Positions 11,097 to 21,964 of a DNA stretch of 64,000 nt are shown here, piece by piece (position 1 is the first letter of the stretch; each line of letters starts with the position of its first letter). The notes under the pieces were generated by a model. The model did no database searches. It was not told the DNA's origin and saw only the letters and a program-made list of their open reading frames with translations. A program made the translations under genes and the position numbers. Source of the DNA: Clitopilus passeckerianus (Eukaryota; Basidiomycota; Agaricomycetes; Agaricales; Entolomataceae); assembly GCA_944990035.1 (NCBI GenBank), contig CALYLX010000033.1:238003-302002 (forward strand). Direction: 5' to 3'.

Positions 11097-11565
11097 TCCT
11101 CGTTGAACCCCCCTTTTTCTTCAACTTGACAGTGCTTTTGTAACTATCGTCGCGCTTACCCCCTGATTAACTCAAATCAACCCCCATTTGTAGTGTATCC
11201 TGACTGGCCAAGGACTTTTCCTTCTGCGGTGTGACAGCAGAGCGATTTATTTCTGTCTCGCATGCTGTTAATATGTATTCACTCATAAAGTTACTTATAG
11301 TATCCAGTTTGCTTCCGGGTTTTCTAATCATGAACCTGGTTTGGGGTCTCTGTATAATATCTCAAAGATACCATCCTCTTAAAGCCAATGTGCCGCCGCA
11401 TATCCAGCCAGGCGTGTGTGTTCTGACGAGCTGAAGCACATGAGTTGTTGCTTGCTCCCAAGCGTTCCTTGAGATTTGACGGCGTGAAGCACGTGGGATG
11501 GCGCCGAACGCGCCTGGCTTAGAATCCTCCCAACCTTTGCCGATGTCACTGAGTGCATTGATACC
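11097..11565. other. Intergenic region upstream of AP-2 mu
   Basis: No gene found. The segment carries the promoter of the AP-2 mu gene; I cannot point to a specific element. Confidence 0.4.
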
Positions 11566-13388
11566 ATGATCTCTGTAAGTTGGACACTCGACGACCCGGC
11601 TCTGTCCTAAACCAAATCATCTTCCAGGCATTCTTCATCTTCAACCAAAAAGGAGAGGTACTCGATTTCCCTACGACAGTTGCCTATAGCTGGCGAGCCA
11701 ACCCAAACTCACCCCACATACATAGGTCCTCATTTCACGACTATACCGACCAGACTTCAAGTGTGATAACCTCTCTCTAACCTACCTTATTTGAGGCTGA
11801 TATAGTTGCTTTTTTTGTAGGAGATCAATAGCGGACGTGTTCCGTATCCAGGTCATATCCAACAGCGATGTCCGGTCACCTATCATCACCCTAGGCTCAA
11901 CGAGTTTCTTCCACGTCCGGGTGAACAACCTCTACGTCGTAGCAGTCACGAAGTACGTTTATCCGAGTATCGAAACCCTTCTGCCTCCCACCCTCATGAT
12001 CACCAAAGGAACAACGCCAACGCAGCACTCGTCTTCGAGTACGCCTACCGCTTCATCAACATCGCCAAGTCTTACTTCGGCAAAATCGATGAAGAGGCGG
12101 TCAAGAACAACTTTGTACTGATATACGAGCTCATAGATGGTTCGTCTGTCTACCCATCTTTCGTTATCCCTCTCACGCTCTCCTACACCATATAGAAATC
12201 AACGACTTTGGATACCCCCAAAACAGTGAAATCGACACCTTAAAGTCCTACATAACGACCGAGTCAGTCGTTTCCTCAGCCATTGCAGTCGAAGAGTCCT
12301 CCAAGATCACTGTCCAAGCAACCGGCACCACGAGCTGGAGACGTGGGGATGTGAAGTATAAGAAGAACGAGGCGTTCGTGGATGTAGTCGAGGTTGTGAA
12401 TCTAAGCATGAGTGCGAAGGGTACATTCTTCCTTTACTCCACACCCCGTTCTTTCTAAATCCTCACATGTTCCTTTCCGACAACTAGGCACGGTCCTCCG
12501 AGCAGATGTTGACGGCCACATCCAAATGCGGGCCTACCTCTCCGGGACACCCGAGTGCAAGTTCGGGCTGAACGACAAACTCGTCATCGACAAAGGCTCA
12601 GGCGGGGCTGGGGCGGGAGGAGACGCTGTCGAGCTGGACGACTGCAGGTTCCACCAGTGTGTACGGCTGAACGACTTCGACGCGACGAGGACAATTAGTT
12701 TTATACCTCCTGATGGGGAGTTTGAGTTGATGAAGTGCATTTTCTTGTCTCGTTGCTCCTGTTTCTCTCTTGCTAAGGCTCCCCACCCGGATACAGATAC
12801 CGCTCAACATCAAACGTTAAACTCCCTCTCCGCGTCCTAGCGACCGTGAACGAAATCGGGACGTCCCAAGTCTCATACACTGTCAGCGTCAAAGCCAACT
12901 TTGGGAACAAGCTCTCAGCGACGAACGTCATCATGCGGATACCGACACCCTTGAATACGACGACGGTGGAGTGTAAAGTGGCGAATGGGAAGGCGAAGTA
13001 TGTGCCAGGGGAGAATATTGTTGTTTGGAAGTGCGTATTCTCTCCCTCCCTCTCTCCTCACAGGAAACACTCATCACATACCCGTCTAGAATCCCCCGCA
13101 TCCAAGGCGGCCAAGAATGCACCTTCACCGGCACCGCCGCCCTCACCACCACCACCAACCGCCAGTCCTGGGCCCGGCCACCCATCGAGCTGGACTTTGA
13201 GGTCCTGATGTTCACCGCCTCAGGCCTGATTGTGCGGTTCTTGAAGGTGTTTGAGAAGAGCAATTATCAGAGTGTGAAGTGGGTTAGGTATTTGACAAAG
13301 GCGAGTGGGACGTATCAAGTTAGGGTAAGTCTTTGTTGTACTGGATAGGCATGGGGTGGGTGCTGATTGTTCTGGATTGTAGTTCTGA
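11566..13388 (+). CDS. APM4: AP-2 complex mu subunit (clathrin adaptor medium chain)
   Basis: The product is the cargo-reading medium subunit of the AP-2 adaptor, which links clathrin to plasma-membrane cargo and PI(4,5)P2 during endocytosis. Ten exons give 427 residues, the normal size: 11566-11574, 11628-11657, 11726-11760, 11821-11952, 12009-12139, 12196-12420, 12488-12734, 12797-13030, 13090-13324 and 13383-13388. The longin domain starts [19 protein letters not shown] and includes [20 protein letters not shown]. The mu-homology domain begins around [19 protein letters not shown] and includes [43 protein letters not shown] and [18 protein letters not shown] at the end. These match AP-2 mu better than AP-1 mu. 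The very short first (9 bases) and last (6 bases) exons are supported by perfect splice sites and frame. All frames are intact. Confidence 0.95.
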
Positions 13389-13716
13389 GATTTTTGGAAC
13401 TTGGACGAGGAGTGAGGAGGGGAGGGGAGGAGCAGACTAAATGGGGCTACAAGATCTTATGAGGAGGTCTTGGATTTGGATCGTTGTTATCTTGGATTTG
13501 TACGAATATTCTACCTTCGAAGGCAGTAATGAAGTGAAATGTTGCATGGAATTGGTGCTACACATTAAGCTACCAACCTAATCATTTAACAGTCCTTCGA
13601 GTTGTCATTTCACCACCACCCGCATTATGGTTTCCCCGACATCCTCAATTTATTGCAATGTATATGGGAAGAACATGTCAAGCACCTAGCAGACCCGATC
13701 GTCCAGATGGCCTATC
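13389..13716. other. Convergent intergenic spacer
   Basis: This lies between the 3' ends of AP-2 mu (plus) and the ABM-like gene (minus); it should hold both 3' UTRs. Nothing else seen. Confidence 0.45.
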
Positions 13717-14292
13717 TCACACCCAAACCCTCTTCATAACCCTCCACCCCTTCTTCCCCATCCCCGCCTCCGAGTCCAACCCCTCCTCACCTCCCTTTTT
13801 CACCAAAACCACCTTCCAAACCCCCTCCTTCTTCCCCTCCACATCCTTCCCCTCGGCATACCAAACCTTTTTCTCCTTAATCCTCTCCTCCACCTTTTCG
13901 TCTTCCCCTGATTCCCCAGTAGCACCCTCCCTCAACAACCCACCCCCACTCCCCTCCAATGCCTCCCTCGCCTCTTCCCCGGTTAGGTCAATCCCCAAAT
14001 GCACGAGATCCCTTACACCAATACACCCCGTCTCCTCCGCTCTTTTCAGGAGACCTTGGTTCTCTGGACTCGCGATCCAGTCTTGGTGGGCTTTTACACT
14101 TTCCCATCCTGAGATCAGGTAAAGCACGCCTTCGCCTTTAGACGAGGGTTGAGTGTCGAGGAAGAAATACAGCGGGTACCCGGACCACGAGGATTGTAAA
14201 CGACCAACGTCGGAGAGGAAGGAGGTGAGCACGGGGGAGGTGGTGGAGAAGGGTGGGAGGATGAGGAGGGTTGCGAGTTCGGTTATGGGCAT
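13717..14292 (-). CDS. ABM-like dimeric alpha-beta barrel protein, copy 1
   Basis: A single-exon gene of 191 codons starting at the ATG at 14292 (MPITELATLLILPP). The open frame extends further upstream but has no earlier ATG in a sensible place. The N-terminal 100 residues look like an antibiotic-biosynthesis-monooxygenase (ABM)/dimeric alpha-beta barrel fold: ITELATLLILPPFSTTS, a Leu-Gln pair in a helix (RLQSSWSG), then a beta strand and GWESVKAHQDWIAS. The C-terminal part is charged (Glu/Lys-rich) and ends GKKGWRVMKRVWV. It pairs with the gene at 16440-17126, which shares both halves. ABM-fold proteins range from cofactor-free oxygenases to heme or ligand binders; this one's activity is unknown. 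Confidence 0.75.
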   Translation of the reverse strand: MPITELATLLILPPFSTTSPVLTSFLSDVGRLQSSWSGYPLYFFLDTQPSSKGEGVLYLISGWESVKAHQDWIASPENQGLLKRAEETGCIGVRDLVHLGIDLTGEEAREALEGSGGGLLREGATGESGEDEKVEERIKEKKVWYAEGKDVEGKKEGVWKVVLVKKGGEEGLDSEAGMGKKGWRVMKRVWV

Positions 14293-14666
14293 TTCGCGAT
14301 CGATGCTTGTGTGTGTGAAGTGGGCTGGGGTGTCGCTCAAATTTAGAGTGGGTGGGTGGATAGGTGGTAGTGGCGTTGCTGGGGGATATTCGGTGCTCGG
14401 AGGTTTAAGTAGTAGCAAGAAGAAAGGAAGGACGCGTCATCTCATCTCATCTTTTAAGTGGAGACGCGTCAGCACAGATCTATACCTGTAAGAATATGTC
14501 AAGTTCCGTGGAGAGAGGAGCATTTCCTAAATCCGCAGGATGGAGGTCAATCTGATAGAGTACTTGGCAGATCGTTCCATGTTCAGATGTCATGAACTAG
14601 CCGGAAAAAGTGTATTTAGGCATCTGTCGATAATTTATACAGGATGGACCCGATATCCGACTTGTT

Positions 14667-15964
14667 TCAAGCACTGAGAGTGGCACCGATCGACCTAGCG
14701 AGTACACTGTACAGCCAGATGAGTTTACGAACACAAAGAATATCGATGGAAGAGACACACTCATGTACCGTAAACAGCGGATGCAGAGAATTCAACCAGC
14801 TACAATCCCAATCAGCATTTCGCCTTCCCTTTACCCACAAAAAGACTACTCACAAATAACTCGACACAGGCCCACACCCCACTACCTGCGTATTCCTCCC
14901 CGGCGTCCCATTCTCATACCCCTCACACCACCCCGTCGCATTCACATACCCCAACTCCCCTGCCTTGTCCAACAACGCATTAAAGACCTTCTGCGTGTCG
15001 AAAACCGTCACCTGATCCAGGTCGCGGTGTCGGTGTTTGAAGGTAGAGACGGTGGAGGAGAGCTGGGCGTTGTAGTTGAGGACGAGGGGTTTGAACCGGG
15101 CGACGACGGCGGGGCCTTGTTGGATGACGAGGGGGGCGCGGTCGGTGGGTGGGACAGTGAGGAGGAGGAAGGAGCGGGCGCCGTGGTGGTAGAGGTCTTC
15201 GAGCTAGGAGGAGGGAGGGTGAGTGGAAGGTGGAAGAGGGAGATGAGGGCACACACCTGTGTATCAAGCCTCTTCATGAGCTTTGAATAGAACTGGGGTT
15301 CGTGTCCTGTGATATTTGTCTGGGGTTTTTTGTATGTCAGTTCCAGGCGGTTTGGGTGACTGAGTATATGCACTCACCCAACCAGCAGAATTCCCAACGT
15401 CATTAATCCCGATCCAGATTGCGAAGAGCGAGTTCGAGCTGTCCCATTTCGCACCGACAGGTTTGGGCGCTAGGTAGGTTTTGAACTGGTTGACTTGGTC
15501 TACGATGGATCTATACGAATGAATGAGTATGATACCATGCAGAAGGTGAGATGAAGACGCGTACAGGACAGTTGGGAGGTACGGAGCAACGAGTGCGGAA
15601 TCGATGGTTGCTCCGCCCGAAGCGAGGTTGAATACTTTGGTGTTGGTGATGTTGTAGAAGTCACCGAGGTATTGGACCCAGTTGGGTCCGTTGGATGATG
15701 TCTGGTGTGCTTTTAGTTGTGTCCTACAGGAATGACGGGGGGACGTACCCAGCCAGGGACAGGAGAGTCGACTCCAGCAGAGATGTTATATCCTATGATA
15801 GCATCAGCCAACTCGCCAAAAAAGAGAGGATAGAGAGTCAACTCACCATCCGTGGTATACGAATCCCCAAACGTAAACAAAAACTTCGTATCTCCCCATG
15901 TAAGCTTCGCAGAAACCGTACTCGCGGCGGCCAAAAGGCATGCAGAAAGACCAACACCCAACAT
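14667..15964 (-). CDS. Secreted GDSL esterase, carbohydrate esterase family 16-like
   Basis: Eight exons give 303 residues with a signal peptide of about 19 residues (MLGVGLSACLLAAASTVSA). Block I is FTFGDSYTTD with the nucleophile Ser; block II NLASGGAT gives the Gly of the oxyanion hole; block III is WIGINDVGNS with the Asn. Block V is SLHPLFTVHE with the catalytic His, reached only by splicing exons 14854-15203, 14761-14799 and 14667-14694. CE16 enzymes remove acetyl groups from xylo-oligosaccharides and other sugars outside the cell, fitting a plant-litter fungus. Other exons: 15847-15964, 15749-15792, 15565-15701, 15378-15510 and 15257-15319. The very short last exon is inferred from frame and a GCTAG acceptor. 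A start 8 codons upstream (15988) is possible but gives a poorer signal peptide. Confidence 0.88.
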
Positions 15965-16439
15965 TCTACCTCGACTTTTCCATCCCAACGGCCCAACTTC
16001 GTGATTTATACCACTTCACGACATTTTCTCCGTCCGTGAACTCGCCTCCCGACAATCGTCCGAGAAACCAATGATAACTCGTTCTATGGCCGGGCCGTCA
16101 ACGTAGAGTAGATTCCATTCAGAAGCTTCAGTTTATAGATCTTTGAAGCGGGAGATTGTCGAGAGATGATGGTGGCAGAGCGTACTAACATCAGATTCAT
16201 CATGTCATCGTCAAGCTCGCACGATCGCAACCCTCCTGTTCCAATAAATCTCTTCACTAACATCGACGTCTCGACCTTTACAATACCTTTTTTGTCTATT
16301 CACGCAAGTCGGTGGGTTTGAGTCTGGTTGTGTATCCATTCAAAATAGGGGCCCCGCAGCCTCGTACATAGACACAACCTCGCACCTCCGATTCATTCTC
16401 ACCTTACCCTCCCCTAATCCAAACTCTACAAATCCACAA
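15965..16439. other. Divergent promoter region
   Basis: This lies between the CE16-type esterase (minus) and ABM-like copy 2 (plus) and must contain both promoters. No specific site recognised. Confidence 0.45.
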
Positions 16440-17126
16440 ATGTACAGCCCAATAACCGAACTAACAACCCTCCACGTCCTCCCTCCCTACACCCTAACCT
16501 CCCCCAGCATCACCTCCCTCCTCGCCCGCCGCTCCCGTCTCCAATCCGCATTCTCCGGTAACCCCCTATACTGGTTCCATGACTCGGAAGACGGGGCGGT
16601 CGTGTATTTATTTTCGCCATGGGAGAGCGTAGACGATTATAGGGAGTGGGTTAAGAGTCGCGCGAACAAGCGCCTGTTGAAAAGAGCTAAGAAACTGGGA
16701 TGTTTTGCTCAGGGGGAAGAGGGTCCGGGGTCGGTGCGTACAGTCCTAACTCACATCGAGCTAGACACGGAATCATGCGACGAATGCGAAGTTCTATTAT
16801 TGCGGGAAGGGGTGGATCCGCCTTGGGCGGGGAGAGGTGGTTTGTTTGTGGAGGAGGAGGTGTGGGATAGGTTGAGGTGGACTACGAGTGGGTGGGATGT
16901 GGAGGGGAAGCATGAGCGTGGGTATCGGGGGGAGTGGGAGTGGAGGGTGGTTGTGTTGGAGGATGGGGGTTTGGAGGGATTGGGTGGGTGGGAGTGGTGG
17001 AGGAAGGGGTGGAGGGTGTTGAGGAGGGTGACGGTTGAGGAGGATGAGCCGAGGTCGAGGGATTGGTTCAAATCTGTTGGACAGGGTGCGAGGGCGATCG
17101 TTCCTTCCGCCTGCCTCTCTCGATGA
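16440..17126 (+). CDS. ABM-like dimeric alpha-beta barrel protein, copy 2
   Basis: A single-exon gene of 228 residues, paralogous to the gene at 13717-14292 and in opposite orientation. Shared landmarks: SPITELTTLHVLPPYTLTS, SRLQSAFSGNPLYWF, LFSPWESVDDYREWV, a NKRLLKRAKKLGC helix where copy 1 has QGLLKRAEETGC, and KGWRVLRRVTVEE near the end where copy 1 has KGWRVMKRVWV. The predicted fold is again an ABM-like barrel with a charged C-terminal extension. The sequence after about residue 120 is Trp/Gly-rich and strongly G-biased. Function unknown. Confidence 0.78.
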   Translation: MYSPITELTTLHVLPPYTLTSPSITSLLARRSRLQSAFSGNPLYWFHDSEDGAVVYLFSPWESVDDYREWVKSRANKRLLKRAKKLGCFAQGEEGPGSVRTVLTHIELDTESCDECEVLLLREGVDPPWAGRGGLFVEEEVWDRLRWTTSGWDVEGKHERGYRGEWEWRVVVLEDGGLEGLGGWEWWRKGWRVLRRVTVEEDEPRSRDWFKSVGQGARAIVPSACLSR

Positions 17127-17705
17127 ATACGGCTACCTTCGTCCCGGCTTACGCCAGCCTTGATCCTCTCTACGACCTAGCTGAATCCCGCATACCCCTC
17201 CACTCTGCGAACGTCAAGCTCCCATCTTTCCTCAGGAGCCGTATGGGGACGCGATAGAAGATGTGCCAACAACCCCAGGTTTTTCGTCGTGGATTTGATA
17301 TTTCTCGACTCCAGTTAGCTGGATATTTGACTCCGAATCGGAGGAGGAAAGATTCCAGGGGATTTCATGGCTCATGGTATCTGACGGAAGGGCGCATGCA
17401 TGTGGCGATGACGACTCGCTTGTCCTCGACAATCATCTTTGCTTTTGGTATCCGACAACCCAAAGGCGCAAGAGCAACTTGACCACGCTTACAGTGTGGC
17501 AAATACAAGTACAATAACTAGGCTAATTCGCAGCAATATGGTAAACCTGTTATGGGAGGGATGAGGAGCGAAAAAGGGACCAGAGTGTATAGTAAACGAA
17601 TCTCCATGACCAGGGCCAGCACCTAATATGGTCGCTCTCAGCATCAATTGAGTCTAACCAGTAACTCAACAACCCTCACCTAATGCAAACCCCTCACAGA
17701 CACTC
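17127..17705. other. Convergent intergenic spacer
   Basis: No supported gene; contains 3' UTRs of the ABM-like copy 2 and the zinc-ribbon gene. Confidence 0.45.
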
Positions 17706-17915
17706 TCAGGATTTCGACAGAACCTCCCCATAACACCCATTACACGTAAGAGCGTTCCAGTCCCCGTTTATAGTGGCTACCAGCTTTGCCTTTTTCTGGT
17801 TCTGGCAACGACTGCACGTGAAGGCGGTGGCTGCAGCGAGGCGGTACTGTTTCAATGCGCCTCGTGCGGGGTATTGTTTCACTATTTCGAATTGGGCCGG
17901 GATGTTGGTACTCAT
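17706..17915 (-). CDS. Small zinc-ribbon protein, unknown role
   Basis: The favoured start at 17915 (ATG in a good context) gives 69 residues; an in-frame ATG at 18017 would add 34 low-complexity residues. The core is FTCSRCQNQKKAKLVAT and LTCNGCYGEVLS, so two CxxC knuckles about 27 residues apart could hold one zinc ion. The N-terminal half is basic (RGALKQYRLAAATA). Compact two-knuckle proteins of this kind occur widely in fungi as uncharacterised genes. A nucleic-acid or protein-binding role is plausible but not shown. Confidence 0.65.
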   Translation of the reverse strand: MSTNIPAQFEIVKQYPARGALKQYRLAAATAFTCSRCQNQKKAKLVATINGDWNALTCNGCYGEVLSKS

Positions 17916-18552
17916 TTTGGAGTCTGGAGAGCGTGGACGGATGTAGGGGAGGTTATTATTATTAGGTAGGTTCACCTTAGAAGATGGGGTGCTAGTCTTA
18001 TCTGTCCATCGATTCATCGGTCAATATACTCGTAGCAAAGAAGACGGTCTGATGACAAACTATTGACGTACCACTAACTTTAATCTCGTTTTTGGGACAT
18101 GAACGCTTGAGCGTCTAGTAATAGAACCATCTAGATGGCTCTGGTTTTCTGGAATGTAAAGGTCCGTGTAGAAGGAAGGGAGGTAGAAGGGAATTGGATC
18201 GATGTCTACTGGATTGGGATCGTAAATACTCGCAATCGTCGCGGAGTTGTCGCGGGGACCTTGTGCCACCGGCTATTCATAGTATCTCCAGCCCTCAAAT
18301 TTCTCTCATGGCCTCAGCATGTTACAACAACAACTTCATTCTGAGCATTTAAAACAAACAACAGTGACAACGATTCGGATTCACATTACACTACTATGTA
18401 CTTAAACTATAGTACTTTCAGGTCCATATGTGCGAGTGTATATACAAATGGCCATGGGTATGTTTCCCAGAGGAGACTCGAAGAAATCAGGAGCGAAGGT
18501 GGAGCGAGCGTGTGGAAACGGCAAGTGCTTATTCTGTAGAAAGTATGTATAT
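17916..18552. other. Intergenic region upstream of the zinc-ribbon gene
   Basis: A 70-codon frame on the minus strand (18060-18269) begins with GTG and cannot be spliced in frame onto the zinc-ribbon gene using the visible sites, so I do not call it. The far end carries the 3' UTR of the amidohydrolase. Confidence 0.4.
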
Positions 18553-20120
18553 CAGCCTCCGTAATCACATACTGCAAAGAGAACCAACTCACAATTAATC
18601 TTTGACCCAAACAGTGCTTTGGCGTTTGTGGTAAACAACGCTGTCTTCTCCGCTGCACTCAGCAACACCGAGTTCACCAGAGCAGCTAGAGAGCCAGCTT
18701 GCGTGAAGCCAGGTGCGTAGGGGAAATCCGTGCCGAAGAGGAGTTGGGATTTGGGAACGCCGATGCCTAGGAGGCCGGAGATCTGGTGGTAGAAGGTAGG
18801 TCCGGCAGAGTCCCACCAGAAGCTGCACAGAGAAGAGGTAAGGACTAAGTGGTTTCGGGGGGTTGGAGGGAAACGTACCGAGTATTGTAGATGTTCAACG
18901 AGGAATCGTAGATCTGGGGTGCGGATTTGAGGATTCGGTCGAGGCAGGCTGGGAAGGCACCGCCAACTGGGTAGACATGTCAGCTAAGCTACAATGTATT
19001 CTTGGTCAGGTCAACTTACCGTGGGGGATAATGTAGTTGATGTTGGTGAAGTTGTGGATGGTTTGGGTGAGTGTGAGGTCCATGATGGTGCGAGCGGTCT
19101 CGAAGCTGGGTTATCGCAGTCAGCACCCTGTCAGTGGTCTGTCGGCCGGGAGGAGGGACTTACTAGAACTCGATGTTACCGGTAGGATAAGGGGTAGGGT
19201 TCGCCTCAACGAGTTTGTTGCTGACCTTGACGTATGGTGTGCCAGGGTGGATGTAGAAGATCGTCTTTCCCTTGCGTTTGTTGATCGCATCGAAGAACGG
19301 CCTGAGCTGGGCGTTTCCAAGGTAGATCCCCTCGAAATTCGAAGTCAAGAAAATGCCTGCAGCACCAAGAAAGTCCAAGGCATAAGTAGCCTCGATAATA
19401 GCCTCAGCGGTGTAGGGCAGGGGAACGACGGCATAGAAGTCGAGCTTGTCGGGGTGTGCACGAGCGTAGGCAGCGGATTGCTCGTTGATGAGGCGGGCGA
19501 GGGCAAGGGTGAGAATTTTCTGGCCCTGGTAGACGTTTGCACCGGGTGCGGAGAAGGAGAAGACAGAGTGGGAGATGCCTTCGGAGGCCATGAAGGCGAG
19601 GTAGGATTCGATATCCCAGTCTGGGGTAGGGTTGCCACCGGTAGTGGGGACGAGAGCTTTGTACCATGATGGGACGACGTGGGCTGGTAAGGGGAAGAAG
19701 AGAGGAAGGTTACGTTCAGATGGTGGGATGTGGTCGATTGCTGAGGCAAAACTTACTGTGCACGTCGATTATGGATCCTACTTGGCGGGGTGCGAAGCGG
19801 CCGAGTGGTGAGCTGACTGAACGGCGACGGGTTGGGGTTGTGTCGTTGAGAGCTTGGATCTCGTTCAGGGCATCGTCTAAGAAGCTGAGTGCCTTAAGGT
19901 CGATATTGTCTGTTTGGTGACAAACGAAACAGAATTCGGTGTGTGAGTTACTTCTGCCTCCGAAATGTTAGGATGAGTGGGAGGTTACTGTACCTGCGGC
20001 GGCGTTTGAGAGAATGACTTCGGTAGCATTTGCGTTGGTAGCAGCAGTGTCAGCGAGGACTGCACCGGCAAAGAGAGTAAAAGTGAGAGGAATGAGCCAA
20101 AAGAGAGTGGACGTCTTCAT
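18553..20120 (-). CDS. Secreted amidohydrolase of the ACMSD/aromatic decarboxylase type
   Basis: Six exons (19994-20120, 19757-19909, 19164-19683, 19020-19105, 18879-18966, 18553-18832) give 417 residues, all in frame. A signal peptide is clear: MKTSTLFWLIPLTFTLFAG followed by AVLA. The mature part is a TIM-barrel amidohydrolase of the ACMSD-like family (PF04909). Metal ligands expected for that family are visible: HxH in DVHTHVVPSWY, completed across an intron, a His in YIHPGTPY, the His of IIPHVGGAFP and the Asp of FGTDFPYAP. Family members decarboxylate or hydrate aromatic and muconic acids, e.g. 2-amino-3-carboxymuconate semialdehyde or 6-methylsalicylate. The C-terminus is less certain: splicing at 18594 would end the protein at once, reading through ends it at 18553. 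Known family members are mostly cytosolic, so a signal peptide is notable. Confidence 0.85.
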
Positions 20121-21964
20121 GTTTGACAGGCTAAGACGAGGCCGATGGGCTGTCAGCGATGAGTGTGAGCTTAAGAAGGAAAGTTAGGCAAGCTTGGAAG
20201 TGCGACAGAACGGTTCACGCGTAAGTGTGATCCCTGCCGGCAACATAATTTAATTCAGGCACCTATGCAAGTCCCTCACGTATGATAGGGAGTTCATGAT
20301 GCCGTGCACTGAAGACTGAGGGACGTCGAAGGCATCGTCAGAGGCCCTGAACCTTACGAGTGTATTCAATCCACTGGTGTCTTTTGCATTGGCATCGACC
20401 TGTCTGACGTTCTGCATTTTCCAATGTGGTGATGAATGTCAGTGGTGGGTGGACTCGGATGTGTTGTCTAGGACACCATTTGCACTGGTAATCATTTTTC
20501 TCAAGTTTTTCGAGAAAGAGGAAAGACGGAAACCCATGTGATAGCAAGAGATCAAAGACTGACAAAAATCATTAGGCTCACACCGGACCGGGTTATGTCA
20601 TCCGTTCTTACTCTCACTTTCAAGGGGCAGCCAGATCCTTCCAATTGCCCTGGATTCACATTTTTGCAGGTTTCTTAAGTCTCAGGGAGGATTTCTAACA
20701 GGTCCATCCTGTTCACCCTACTTTGCGGGGCAACTTTCAAAGGTCCTATTCAATATTCACTCTTTTTTCCGATTGGTCGCCACGCGTTGCCACCACCCAC
20801 GACGGTCGGATGTACCTGGTGAAAGGGGTGCCGACGGCAAAAATATGGGAGACCTCACTGGACCTATCTTTAGTATTTCGTCGGCAATTTAACATTGGAT
20901 AAAAGAGGTCCTATCGTCTAGAAAAGTTAACGCTCTGAGAGGCTCACCTCATTCCACTTGGTAAGGCAAGCAAAATATCCCACCTTACCCCACAGTTGTT
21001 GCACCTACACACGCCGCTCGGGTCCAATCCGCCACTCCCTGAAGCAGCTGTGCTTCACAGTACAGATGAGAGATCCGGCGAGTAAACGGGTTTATTAAAT
21101 GGATTGCCCACGACCTCGACAGCCCGGCCCTGTCAGATTCTGTCACCCCAAAGGAGATCGATGTGATGGGTATTTTCCCGAGCAAGGAAATCATGCAAAG
21201 TGGAGCTTTCATTTTCCTTCAAGTTTAGCCACTGGGGCTCCTTCAGGGTTTCGAGTCGAGAATCGCTTAGATCCTTCGACGAGGCTAGCATGTTAAAAGC
21301 GAGATGGGTGGAAGTTATCTCGTCTGTACGGACAGCCCAAAGCTCATCGCACGGTCGAGTGGCACTGGCGAGGGCGTCCTGGAAACATTCAGCTCTGTTC
21401 GCATGGTTCTCTTAAATGAGGACCCTGCCGCCAACGGCCGAGCTTCATCCGAACAGGGGGAAATCAAGGCCATTCAATCAGAGGCCTTTTTACGAAGCTG
21501 AATCCAGACCGCGAAAGAGATAATCTGAAAACCGTGCATGCACGGCATGTTCAAAGAATTATACCAGGCTTGTCTGTATTCAGATATCCCAACCGCTAAC
21601 AAAGTTGGATCCAAGACTGCAAATTGTTAACTGCCGTCATTACCTGGAAATCAGGACATCTCCATATGCGGGCTGTCGTCCCGAAACAAAGTTAGCCGGC
21701 ATCAGGCAAAATGTAGATGTTATCAAGGGATTTAGCCGACGACGTCTAGAATGTGACGCTGCGTGGAAAGGTTATTCGCCTTCTTTTGCCATAAACTGCG
21801 AAAGCATGGGGAGGGAAAACCCGGTAATATTTCTCAGATCGAGAGCCCAGATAGATCGGTTCAATTCACAACCCTGGCTGCCAAGGTGGAGGAGGATATA
21901 ACTCCTGTACTCATTCTTCACATCGTCAGCCTTTATCCTCCTTCCTTCGTTCAACCAACTATCC
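20121..21964. other. Gene-poor stretch, about 1.8 kb
   Basis: Several frames of 65-100 codons exist on both strands but none has motifs, splice structure or a plausible product. It carries the promoters of the amidohydrolase and of the seven-pass gene at 21965. Confidence 0.5.

Noticed and set aside
13658..14122. 154-codon plus-strand frame across ABM-like copy 1
   Set aside because: Antisense shadow of the ABM-like gene.
14763..15290. 175-codon plus-strand frame across the CE16-type esterase
   Set aside because: It is antisense to well-supported exons of the esterase; composition mirrors them.
18060..18269. 70-codon minus-strand frame upstream of the zinc-ribbon gene
   Set aside because: It starts with GTG, and no visible splice sites join it in frame to the zinc-ribbon protein.
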